A stretch of DNA of 64,000 nucleotides. It comes from Diphasiastrum complanatum. Taxonomy: Eukaryota; Streptophyta; Lycopodiopsida; Lycopodiales; Lycopodiaceae. Positions 47,255 through 57,524 of the stretch are shown one piece after another (the stretch's first letter is position 1; every line of letters begins with the position of its first letter). Made by a program: the position numbers and the translations under genes. The stretch is taken from the NCBI GenBank assembly GCA_029204225.1, contig CM055108.1:17299125-17363124 (forward strand), given 5' to 3'. Under the pieces are notes generated by a model. The model saw only the letters and a list, made by a program, of their open reading frames with translations. It did not search any database and was not told the DNA's origin.

Positions 47255-47951
47255 TGTTGAGAACCCGAATGGAGTTCGATTCTGTCTGCTAGTCACTGCT
47301 TGCTAGATCAGATCTACAATCCTCCAAAGTGTAGACAAACACTGTTGACCTACGTTTGATTCATTTAAAGATTCAATCAAGTATGGACCAATGTGCGGAA
47401 TAAAAGATAAACAGTTGAATAAGAACAGACAACAATCGAACATCTGAACGTTCAAGATCATTCAGCATATGCATTACCTATTATATTATCAATGATCTTT
47501 TGTTCAGAATGTTGTGTGGCAAACCCACCCAGGGCATCAATGTGAAAGAAACTGTGTCTTCCACAAACAATATCAGTATAGTCTCGCTTACTAGTAGACT
47601 TTGGATCCCTCTTGTATCTCTCTATCTTTGTTGATTGCACAGTGTCTGGCTTGTACATGTTATACGGTTTATCATTTTTCGGGATATAAATGCTAAAGAC
47701 TTGTCTTACACTAAAGGACAAGACCTCTAGAAATGAAACAATGCTTGGAACAATTTTAGTCCAGTCAAGGATATGAACCGACGAGAGTTGTATCGCCGCA
47801 TCTAACTAGAGTAGATTAAACTTGTACTTAATGTACCATCAATTGTATAATTTACATGAGTTAATGAATGGAGCGATGCAACAGGAATCTCAAGAGGTGT
47901 GTTTGCTCGTTCCATAGGTAATATAAATGAAGACACGTTCCATTCTCACAC

Positions 47952-48049
<98 letters not shown>

Positions 48050-48203
48050 CTTGTACTTGACAACTAGATTAACACACAACTCCATTTCATTCATAATAAG
48101 TCAAAACTATACCAATTGAACAGCTTTTAAGTGCTATCTCCCTGGGAAGTGACATAAATATTACACAAATCTAGCAATTCTAGGTTGGTATATCACGACA
48201 ACA
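47255..48203 (-). repeat. RE15 LTR with a (GA)n tract
   Basis: TGTTGAGAACCC on the left and CACGACAACA on the right (minus start TGTTGTCGTG) give a 949-bp LTR candidate. It has a PBS on its left and Copia pol on its right (minus strand), so it serves as the 3' LTR of the pol to its right while carrying the PBS of another copy on its left. A pure (GA)n tract occupies 47956-48047. Confidence 0.55.
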
Positions 48204-50960
48204 GACATGAACTCAAACTCAAACTCAAACTCGAACTTGAAAGCTATCAAAGCTTTGTGGGCATAAACATTTTGTTTCTTTAGCTCCTTCTCGAAGCGTG
48301 GTAGATTTACTATGCCAAGACTCTTTCTCTGCCTCTTGAATATTTCTTTGTCTAGCGGCTTGGTGCATATTTGCTGAAAGATTTGCTTCGCGGTCTTCCA
48401 GTGTGTAATACCTGCATTCGTGCTGAATATTGGCTCATCCTAAACATGGTGTAAGCAATGTCGGGGTGTATGTTATCTGTTAGATACATCAGCGATCCAA
48501 TCAGCCTCCTGTAAGGTGTGTGCAACATGATCTCCTTCTCTTCGTCAATCTCTGAACAATCTTTGTTTGACAGAATCGTACTTGCAAGCATTGGGGTGTT
48601 TGCCTCTTTGCAATCTGTCATCCCGAAATCATTTAGGATTTTCTTGATGTACTTGGACTGGTGAAGGTACAATTTCCCTTCATCATGGTCATGTTTGATC
48701 TGCAAGCCTAGATAACATCTAGCTTCTCGTAGGTCTATGATTTTGAAGTTTCTCAAGATGTCGCTGTTGACTTCAGCAATAAGCTCTTCACTTCTGTGAG
48801 TATCAGTGTGTCATCCACATACATAGCAACAATGGTGACCTGTTCGTTTGTGATCTTTACATAAACATTGGAATCGACCATTAGTGGCTCGAAGCCCAAG
48901 GATTGTAGGGCATGGTCCTTCTTCTTGTACCATTGTCACGTGGATTGCTTCAGTCCATAGATACTTCCGAGTATGCATTTGACAAGCATAGGTGGGAAGT
49001 GATTTGCAAGTATAGTCTGGAGGTTGATCCATGTAGACTTCTTTGTCTACTTCGCCATGCAAAAGCGTTGTCTTCTCATCGAGAATGTGAATCCTGAGGT
49101 CATAAGTAGTTGCATATGCAAATAGTAAGCATAGGGACGAATGTTTCTTGACTGGAGAAAAGGTCTCAATGTAATCAATACCGTACTTTTGAGAGAATTC
49201 ATGCGCTACAAGTCTAGTCTTATACCTCGAAACATTTCCATTTGGTCCATACTTCAACTTGTATATCCATTTGCACTATATAGTCTTTCGCTTATCTGGT
49301 ACTGGCTGTAGTGTCCATACCTCATTCTTCTTCATAAATTCCATCTCTTCATTCATGGCTTGGATCCATTTGTCCTTGTTTGGGCCTTCGATTTCTTCCT
49401 CGAAAGTTTGTGGCTCTTTCGCCACTGAATCCACAGAACTCTTCAGATGTTGAAGCTGAGTTGCCTAGCACAAATATGGCTGGCACCCTTCATTCTCTTG
49501 TTAATATACTGGGGAGATTATTTTGGTATTGTAATGTCTCTGCCTTTGTCTCTTCAGCTAGGTCTGAAACCATTTCGATTTATAGGCGTTATGGCTGCAG
49601 GCATGCTTGTTGTCCTTTCATCGTCTGATTCGTCGCTCAACTGAGGTGCAATTTGAACATCTTTGTGTGAGTGTTTGTCTTCTGCTCTCTCTATCATGGT
49701 TGGCGAGTCGAAGTACTACTTTCCTAAGACTTCATAACTGGCAGAATCATCATCGGTCATTATTCTGGTCTCATCGAACTTGATGTCTCTGACTATCTTC
49801 ACTAGATTCGTCTATGGCAGGTAGATACTATAGTATGATGAATGGTTGTCATACTCGATGAGATATCCCTATTCAACTTTCTCATCTAGTTTCTTTTGAA
49901 GCTTATCAGAAACATGGGCATAAGCTGCACAACCAAAGATTCGAATGTGTGTCAGATTGGGCTTTCTACCCCACCATAGTTCGTGTGGGGTACACGAAGA
50001 CAGTTATAGCTACTGCTTCAGCCCATAGCACTCTTGGTGCCTTTGAGCGATCATGCACCTCACGGATTTCATGAGTGTCCTATTCTTTCTTTCAAAAACA
50101 CCATTGTGTTGTGGTGTGTAGGATGCAGTAAGGATTCCTCGATCATTGTAGAAATCAACGAAGTGATTCGAGGTGTATTCTCCACCACGATCTATTCTAA
50201 TCTGCTTCACTTTGCTTCCTGTCTGCTTTTTTGTCCAGTTCACGTATTCTGTGAACTTGTCGAGTGCTTCTGATTTGTTGTGAATGAAGTAGACTCTGGC
50301 GAACTTACTGTAGTCGTCAATGAAGGTAATATAGTACTTCGAGCCTTCTACTGAGATCACATGGAAAGGTCCGCATATGTCCGAATGTACCAGCTCTAGA
50401 ATATTTGTCATTCTGAAGGAGTCTCTGGTAAAAGGAGTGCGAGACATCTTCCCTTTCATGCACGCATTACAGGTCATTGAATTTGTTGCATTCGAGATGC
50501 TCAGTCCTGTGACAGCTCCATGTTGGCTTGCCTGATAAAAGACGATTGGGTTCATGTGGCATAGCCTTCTGCCATAGAACATCTGCCGAATCATGGGCTT
50601 GGTGTGCTTGATCTGCTGGTAGGTGTACCTTCAAATGATAAAGGTGCCCTTTCGTCTAGCTTGTGTAATCAGCCTGATGGTGCTGGCATCAATGATATTG
50701 CATGTTTCATTCAAAAACATCACACGCATCCCATCTTCTGCTATTCTTGCTACTAAAAGCAAGTCTTGCTACAGTTTGGATACGAACAGAACATCTTCTA
50801 GTTTGCGATCTCTGCCGTTTGTGTTGATCCACAATGAACCAGTGCCATTCACCTGATGTCTTGATCCGTCTCCAAGAACAATGTATCTTGATGAATTTGT
50901 ACTTAAAAAATAAGACATTATTCGTCTGGATGTAACGAAGTGAGCAAGCCATTAAGTATG
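48204..50960 (-). pseudogene. RE15: Ty1-copia pol, protease to reverse transcriptase, decayed
   Basis: Minus-strand order. A broken protease/pre-integrase region (50960-50600) comes first, then integrase at 50594-50010 (LVHSDICGPF, ITFIDDYSKFARVYF, IRIDRGGEYTSNHF and SYTPQHNGVFERKNRTLMKS), where the usual SDNGGEF Asn is Arg. Reverse transcriptase follows at 49257-48811 (SRYKTRLVAHEFSQKYGIDY, TFSPVKKHSSL), with the catalytic YVDD at 48810-48821. The thumb is at 48756-48352 (ARCYLGLQIKHD, YIKKILNDFGM, RRLIGSLMYL). RNase H is missing or unrecognisable. Several stops and frameshifts are present. Confidence 0.85.
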
Positions 50961-50964
50961 ACTT

Positions 50965-51180
50965 GGAATAGCTCACTTTGTTTGATGGAATCTCCAATAC
51001 AAGCAAAGCTCCCTATGAATGTCTTTCACTCTCAAAATATAATTAGTGGCACTCTCATCACTCTTTTGAGAACTTTGAAATATTTGATTTCTAAGAGTGA
51101 GGAGTCTAGAGGTATTCTTGGCCTCATAGATAGCTTTGAGTGCAAGTGTTGGCAGATTCCTTGAGGCCAACATTAACAAT
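50965..51180 (-). pseudogene. Gag fragment of the RE17 family
   Basis: The frame reads AIYEAKNTSRLLTLRNQ, then SSQKSDESATNYILRVKDIHREL, nearly the same as RE17 Gag residues 93-136. It joins the RE15 protease region where that element's own gag should be. It therefore looks like the edge of another truncated insertion or a recombination junction. Confidence 0.85.
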
Positions 51181-51465
51181 AAGTTGCGAGGGTCGTGGCA
51201 TCCTGCGTGCGTAAGCCCATAAATAGATTTTGATATGTGCTAGAATCGACAATGTGGAATCCGTATCTATGCTGCGTCCCACCGAAGAAGTGTGAAATAA
51301 TCACACACATTCCTTGTGTGCACGTCTAACGTCTTGAACACTGCACAAAAATGAGCGCAACACTCTCATTGTATAAAAAATGAGATGGGAAGAAATATAT
51401 AAAAGGGAAATCCATGTATGCAATGCTCCATTGGATTCTTTGTTCTGCATTTGTGACACTCTTTT
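51181..51465. other. Unassigned spacer
   Basis: No coding, LTR or RNA signature recognised. Confidence 0.4.
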
Positions 51466-51583
51466 TACGTATTATGGAAGGAGTCGGGCACAGGCCATTC
51501 TACTCCGGGCCTTGCCCAAATTTTTTTTGGAAAGCCGAACCGAGCAGAATGGTCTGTGCCCGGCTCCTTCCATTGCGTAATGG
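51466..51583. mobile_element. Foldback/MITE unit A
   Basis: Arms TATTATGGAAGGAGTCGGGC (from about 51469) and GCCCGGCTCCTTCCATTGCG (to about 51578) are inverted copies. They extend inward through GGCCATTCT / AGAATGGTC, leaving a loop of about 40 bp. No coding sequence. It shares its arms with unit B. Confidence 0.8.
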
Positions 51584-51800
51584 ATACCTGAATTTTTTTC
51601 ACAAGCACATTACGAAGCATAAAAAGTAGGTTTGATTTTGATTGACCACTACAAATGCGCCATGTGGCATCATAACGGATGTCGTACGGACGGGCACAGA
51701 CAGGCAGAAAAAAAAATGCAGAATCTACCTTAAAAAAAAACACATATATTTTATACTTTTTAATTTGTTTAAAATTGGACAGAATCTGCCACAGGTATTC

Positions 51801-51999
51801 ATTACGTATTATGGAAGAAGCCCGGCAGAGGCCATTCTGCCCGGTAAGGATTTCCAGAATTTTTTTAGTCGGCCTCGACTAAAAAAATTCTGGAAATCCT
51901 TACCGAGCAGAATGGCCTCTGCCGGGGCCTCGACTAAATTTTTTTTGGAAATCCTTACCAGGCAGAATGGCCTCTGCCCGACTCCTTCCATTGCGTAAT
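51801..51999. mobile_element. Foldback/MITE unit B with a near-perfect 50-bp hairpin
   Basis: 51821-51872 pairs with 51873-51925, including CCCGGCAGAGGCCATTCTGC and GGTAAGGATTTCCAGAAT with their complements, with about one mismatch over 50 bp and almost no loop. The 3' arm is repeated at 51928-51990. The outer ends are CATTACGTATTATGGAAG on the left and CTTCCATTGCGTAATG on the right, the same inverted termini as unit A. This is a non-autonomous inverted-repeat element or foldback transposon; the superfamily is not determinable without a target duplication. Confidence 0.85.
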
Positions 52000-52014
52000 G
52001 GATTTTTGGACCCT

Positions 52015-52140
52015 TTTTAAACCAATCCTTAGCTGCCACATGGCAAGTGCAAGCAAAATCAGCACTAAAATAATTTGAGACCAATCCGATGTTGCCACAT
52101 GGCAGACGCAGGCAGAATCTGCACTAATTTTTTTAAAAAA
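52015..52140. repeat. Two-copy about 62-bp repeat next to the foldback cluster
   Basis: ACCAATCC-TTGCCACATGGCA followed by AGCACTAA (copy at about 52020) recurs at about 52081 as ACCAATCCGATGTTGCCACATGG. GCCACATGGC is also palindromic, and its inverted word GCCATGTGGC occurs near 51659, so the whole 51466-52200 tract may be one complex foldback structure. Confidence 0.6.
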
Positions 52141-52334
52141 GAAACAGGTGACTATTCTGCTTTTTAATGTGTTCACAAATGGGCAGAATAGTCACCAAAA
52201 ATCCATTTTACTTACTCTTATCACGATTTGATCACATCCCCACACTTTCTTGATTACAACCCACTTCACTATCATTCAATCAAGAAAACAAAAAACTTCA
52301 ACACCACCGACAGTCACCAATCCCATCAATCCCA

Positions 52335-52444
52335 TCGGATGTATACCAGGCCTTTGGCTCAGTCCTTTTGTTCTGACCTGCGAAGCCAATCCCATTGAAT
52401 GTATACCAGGCCTTTGGCTCAGTCCTTTGATTCTGACCTGCACG
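52335..52444. repeat. Two-copy 60-bp tandem repeat
   Basis: ATGTATACCAGGCCTTTGGC with TCAGTCCTTT-ATTCTGACCTGC occurs at about 52337 and 52399. The copies differ at a few bases. Confidence 0.85.
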
Positions 52445-52449
52445 ACCCA

Positions 52450-53110
52450 TTCCATCGGATGCAAACGGACGCTGCCCATCAGATGCAAACTGCTGCCCCT
52501 ACCTTCCCTCCTCTGTCGGTTGTAAACTGTGCGACTGTCGGATGTAACTCCTTTGCACACAAACCTCGGATTGGACGGTAGGCTATTTTCAAACAATCGG
52601 AATGCTTCCAAATGTCCCCACACCTGTCAAATCCGAGAGGCTTCAGAAACTCTCCTTTGGATCTGATCTGCGAAACCCAACTCCATTGGATTGAATGCCC
52701 TGGATTTGCACGCAATAAACCAGGCCTTCGGCCATAAACAGTCTTCATCCAACAGGGTTGGCTCAGTTGGTTAGCTTGACATCCAAAGTTTCTTTGGTCT
52801 CAGGTTCGAGCCTCCCCTTGGAAACCAAGAAGCATAAACAATCTTCGGATCCCATTAGAAACACGTGCCTTCCCTCTGTCGGACGCAAACACTGCCTCCC
52901 CTCCTCCGTCGGATGTAAGGTGCCCATCGGACGCACCTCCCCGTCAGACGTCTTAGACTGCCCATCGGACGCAATCCTATCGGTAACACCTACCCATCGG
53001 AGGCACTTGCCCATCAGAGGCACCTGCCCATCAGACGCAATCCTATCGGTAACACCTCCCCGCCGGATGCAAAAAAAGGCCTTCCCATCGGACGCAAATG
53101 CAAACAAGAA
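52450..53110. repeat. Field of short CCCATCGGACGCA-type repeats, G+C-rich
   Basis: Variants of CCCATCGGACGCA, CCGTCGGATGTAA and CCCATCAGAGGCA recur more than ten times, unevenly spaced. They are densest at 52900-53100, where CAATCCTATCGGTAACACCT appears twice (about 52971 and 53038). The open frames across this field simply reflect the repeat. Confidence 0.75.
52751..52830 (+). mobile_element. tRNA-derived SINE-like head
   Basis: GGGTTGGCTCAGTTGGTTAG contains a good box A (TGGCTCAGTTGG, 52759-52770), and GGTTCGAGCC at 52803-52812 is a good box B. The spacing of 32 bp matches tRNA-derived SINE heads known in plants. No clear tail, poly(A) or target duplication is seen, so it may be a truncated SINE or a tRNA relic. 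Confidence 0.6.
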
Positions 53111-53134
53111 ATCCAAGAAATCTATGTACCTAGC

Positions 53135-54051
53135 TGTTGCGCCGGCGCCTCAAAGGGCGCTGGGACTTGAGCGGTTTTCCCAACACGCACTTAAGTCTAA
53201 CATTCATCCATCATGCATTACGTAAAAGCCAACTCAGAAACGTAACAAGCTTAACCATTCAGACTTAAGAAAACTGGAATCCCAACCAACCCGAAAGCCA
53301 ACTTAGAATACGTCCCCAAAAGGTAACTAAAGGCAAAGACAAGCCACACATGAAACCCAAGGCATAGTGGTCGCCAAACTGACCAATTGGCATAGCGGCA
53401 AGCCCCATGTCGATGACAGGGACCCTTAGGCGCCAGCGACGCAAAAAGGTTGTAGTAAGGGTCCTTCCACTTGGACCAGTCCCGGAGGCGAAACTGAAAT
53501 GATAATCATCCCCAAGGATCAACTTTATTAGATTTGGAAGAGGTTACATTCATACATAGACTGACCGGTCTCGGGGCCACCAACACGTGCTGGGCATTGT
53601 GCCTGGCTCGTGCTGGTAGAGGGAGCTGAGACCTGGCGACTGGATTCTTGGCGCTGGTTGAGCTGCCCAAGTTTCTGTCTGTCGGACTTCCCCTATAGTT
53701 CTGCTGTGTTTCGACGCACCCCCTCTGTTCTGAAACATAGTGCTTTCTGGTAAAGCACGCTTTTTGGGACTTAGTTTTTATTTTGCTGATTAAGCCTGGC
53801 AAGCCTGGCAGAATCAGTCTGGCTCCCAGACATGGGTCCTGGGAGCCGTCCTGATGGCAGAATCAACTTGCTTCCTGACTAGGCCATGACTCGAGCTCCA
53901 GAGCTAGCTCATGACTTGTGACTACTTGACTGGCTCACCACAGGTCGGAGGCTCAGTCCTTGACGTTCTAACTTGCTCTGGGACCTTAGGGAGCGTCACC
54001 CCTTAGAGTCTTACAGGGCACGCTGGGTGCACCTGAGTCAGCTTTACAACA
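53135..54051 (-). repeat. RE16 3' LTR
   Basis: Runs from TGTTGCGCCGG to GCTTTACAACA and is followed by TCCTCCCCTCGTTTG (complement of the PPT CAAACGAGGGGAGGA). It is repeated at 63506-64000. The short minus-strand frames at 53265-53522 and 63637-63894 are equivalent LTR positions, not genes. Confidence 0.92.
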
Positions 54052-54365
54052 TCCTCCCCTCGTTTGAAAAAGCTGATGTCCTCAACAGGGCCAAACTAGA
54101 CCTAGGACGTATGGCACGGGCTTAATTCACCGGCCTTAACAACTTTGAATTAAAAATACATTGGCAGTAGCACATGAAAAGTGTAGATAAAGTTCACTTA
54201 CGTAAAACCTGTGTAAAGCTGCAAGTGATTTATTGACAAACTTAAGAAAGATACCTAGAAGTTCCTTGAACTTCAGAATGGCCATGAATGTTTATGTAGG
54301 AAGCATGCCGCCAGGTAGTGCTGTGTGTGCCGATATGGGAAAACGGCTATTGCATTGGTTCTACT

Positions 54366-56578
54366 GCAAATAATTTGCAAGTACTTCAGGGGCTCCCTCC
54401 TTAAGTTTGTCTTCGTACTCCCAAGAAGCCTAAATAAGTGGAGCCCATAGCCACTTTACTAGATATTCACGTTGAACGCCAGTTCGCTTTCTATGTGTCA
54501 ATATTTGTTCTGGTACAAGCTGCCTCTTTGTATCATCAAGTGTCGTTGGTGGGTGACGGAGTTCGTGTTGCCGATCAAATCGCTCATCTGGTTTGTACCG
54601 TTTGAGTAATGAGATATGAAACACATTGTGTATATCCAAGCTGGACGACAATGCCAATCGGTAAGCCACTGGGTTGATCTTCTTGGTGACATAATATGGT
54701 CCCGCATAAGGTCGAACGAAATTATGAGAAAAACTTTTTGGTAACGCAATGTTCTTTGTGTTCAGCCATACTTGATCACCTTCCTCAAATTCCAGTTCTC
54801 GTCGATGTGGGTTTACGTCAGCTGCCATACTCCTTTGTGACTGCTCTAGAAATGACTTCACCTCTGTCAGCTTTGTGTGCCACTCATTGATGAATTCCTC
54901 CACAGTAGATACTGGTGTTTCCTGCACGCCTGCAAGAAAAGAGCTTGGAACAATCGGTAGCCGACCATTGCTTATCTCGAAGGGTGCCCTTCCAGTAGAT
55001 CTGTTCACTTGGTTGTTATGTGCGAGAATATCCAAGTAGTTGACCCAATCGGATTGGTCCCAAGCGACATAATTTCGTAAATATTGTTCAATCTGTCGAT
55101 TGACTCGTTCCGTTTGCCCATATGTCTGAGGGTGATATGCAGTGCTGAAATTCAGTCCAATTCCCACAAAGCGAAATAGACAAGTCCAAAACTTTCCGAC
55201 GAACTTGGTGCCTCGGTCAGAAATAATCGTTCTAGGCAGGCCATGGTATTTGAAGAACATTTGAAAAATAACCTTGCCGCTTCTTCAGTTGTCACTGAAC
55301 TTTTAGTTGGTACTAGATGAACTTGCTTTGAAAAGCGGTCAACCACCACATAAATTGAGTCGAAGCCTTGGCACCGTGGTAGTTGAACAATAAAATCCAT
55401 GCTCACCAAATCCCATGGGTATGCTGGTACTGGTAATGGTTGGAGTAGTCCTGCTGGAGCTAGCGGTTCCACCTTCACTTGTTGACATGTCGGGCATGTT
55501 TGCACATAGGATTCAACGTCTGCCCACATACCTGGCCAATAAAAGTCTCTTTTGAGAAGTTCATACATGCGATTCACCCCTGGATGTCCGGCGGCTAGTA
55601 CGTCATGATGTTCTCGCAAGACTTTCTTCCTCAGGTTGATGTTGTCTGGGACATATACTCTGCGTTGTTTATAAACAACCATTTGATCTTTCCAAGTGAA
55701 ATGTTTATGAGGCTTTCCCAGCTGAAATTCGATCATTAAGTCCTTCGCCAACGCATCTGCACCATAATTCTCCCTGATTTCTTGGAGTAGGTCAGTCACC
55801 TGAGTTATCACTGTTGCCATCAAGTGTTCCTGTCTACTTAGTGCGTCCGCCACCACATTGTTCTTTCCCGCCGTGTGTACAATGTCTATATTGAAGTTTA
55901 AGAGAAAGTTTTGCCATCGCATTTGCTTTGGCGTGAGCATACCTTGGGATGAGAAGTACTTGAGTGATACATTATCAGTGAACGCCTTAAAGGGTTTTCC
56001 TACCACATAATGTCTCCAATGCTCCACTGCTTGAACTACTGCGACCATTTCTTTTTCATGAGTTGGGCATCGTCGCTCTACGTCACTCAATTTCTTTGAA
56101 AAATATTCAACAAGTTTTCCGTCTTGCATCAGCACAGCCCCAATAGCGAAGTTTGACGCGTCTGTATGTATTTCAAAAGGTTTGCTAAAGTTCGGTAAGG
56201 CAAGGATGGGTTCTTGAGTGATCCATTGTTTTAGTTCTTGGAACGTTGCTTCACATTCCGGTGTCCATGTCATCTTCAGTTGAGTCTTGGTCTGCTCCAA
56301 CAGTGGTGCCACAATTTTGCTAAATGCCTCAATGAATCTCCTGTAAAAGTTACATAAGCCCACAAAGGATTTGATGCCATGAACAGTTTTAGGAGCCAGC
56401 CAATCCAAGATAGTCTTGATCTTCTTAGGATCCATCCGAATTCGTCCGTAGCCTATAACGTGTCCAAGGAAATCAACTTCCTCTACCACAAATTCACATT
56501 TTTCTCTTTTCTCGAACAAGCTGTTCTTCCTTAGTCGTTGGAGGACAGTCCTTAAATGTTTAATGTGATATTTGAGGC
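54366..56578 (-). pseudogene. RE16 pol, C-terminal part: reverse transcriptase end, RNase H, integrase, chromodomain
   Basis: From the RE17 junction (SLKYHIKHLRTVLQRL) the frame runs through the reverse transcriptase thumb (CEFVVEEVDFLGHVI, GLCNFYRRFI). RNase H follows (HTDASNFAIGAVLMQDG, THEKEMVAVVQAVEHWRHYV, NNVVADALSRQ). The integrase zinc finger (EHHDVLAAGHPG, then CPTCQQ) and core (SMDFIVQLPRCQGF, IYVVVDRFSKQVHL) come next. A one-base indel near 55255 shifts the frame, which resumes with GLPRTIISDRGTKFVGKFW and AYHPQTYGQTERVNRQIE. At the C-terminus a chromodomain-like YLVKWLWAPLI is followed by a TAG stop and then ASWEYEDKLKEG. Chromodomains steer such elements into heterochromatin. Apart from these lesions the frame is long and clean. 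Confidence 0.93.
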
Positions 56579-57398
56579 TGTTGAATTTCACACGTGTGGA
56601 CTGTCCACTACATGTACTTGTGATCTCCTAAGGTGTGTAGATGCACCAAGATCAAGACTAGATTGAGATTCAAGATCAATCTTGAATCCTATGGCAAAAA
56701 CACACTACTACATGCATTCAATCACTTCCAACTCTCACTCACACATGTGGGAAGTGTTCCAAAAGTATTCTAAGTAAAAACAAGCTGCTCTCCTCAGGTA
56801 GAGAGAGAAAAACCATCAAGAGCTCTCGGGTAGAGAGAGAAAGCTAGAAATTCAATGACACTCAAAATCCACTCAATCTCAAAATCAATTAGATCCAAAA
56901 TGAGGAGTACAATGATACTAATAGATTCATGAGCTACCACTATGCTTAACTATGATTGGATCACACTTTGCCACCTCTTAATCCTATTGGACCATTGATC
57001 CATGCACCTCTAAATTCTATTGGACTATATTCAAGCACACCTCAATTTTCTATTGGACCTCACAAGGTTCCACCTCTAAATCCTATTGGACCTCTTAAGC
57101 TTCATTAAACAAAAGCATGACACTTGTATACACTCTAATTGGCACAAGTTTGGCTCTATTTTGGCTCAATAGTGGCATTACCAGTGGAAATGGATAATTT
57201 GCCATCTATGCCAAATTTGACCCTATCAACATCCTACACCTAAATGCTTGACTATGAAATTCTATGAGACCCCTATATCAAACATTTTGATTTACTCTAC
57301 AATTCTCCACACGTGGGAACATCCTCCACACATGTGAGATTCACTTACAAACTTCTATCATAAAAAATGCCAAGCTAGATTTTTGCCAATTTCTCACA
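56579..57398 (-). repeat. RE17 3' LTR
   Basis: TGTTGAATTTCACAC to CCAATTTCTCACA. Five ATTGG words (CCAAT on the transcribed strand) recur every 31-33 bp between 56955 and 57089 as part of a 33-bp minisatellite. The interior side carries CTCCTCCTCAAAAAA (57399-57413), the complement of the PPT. Confidence 0.95.
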
Positions 57399-57524
57399 CT
57401 CCTCCTCAAAAAATAGCTTGGAAAGGTACTAGATCACTTGAGAAGTTTGTAAATCTTTCTGAGTGGATCCTTTGGTATGCATAAGAAGTGAAGATCAGCC
57501 AAGGGATCCATCATAGCAGCACCC

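Noticed and set aside
52758-53225. 155-codon plus-strand frame
   Set aside because: Its composition simply follows the CGGACGCA-type repeat field and the SINE-like head; no domain is visible.
53265-53802. Minus-strand frames of 85-98 codons, also at 63637-63894
   Set aside because: They are inside the RE16 LTRs and have no protein signature; their repetition is due to the LTR pair.
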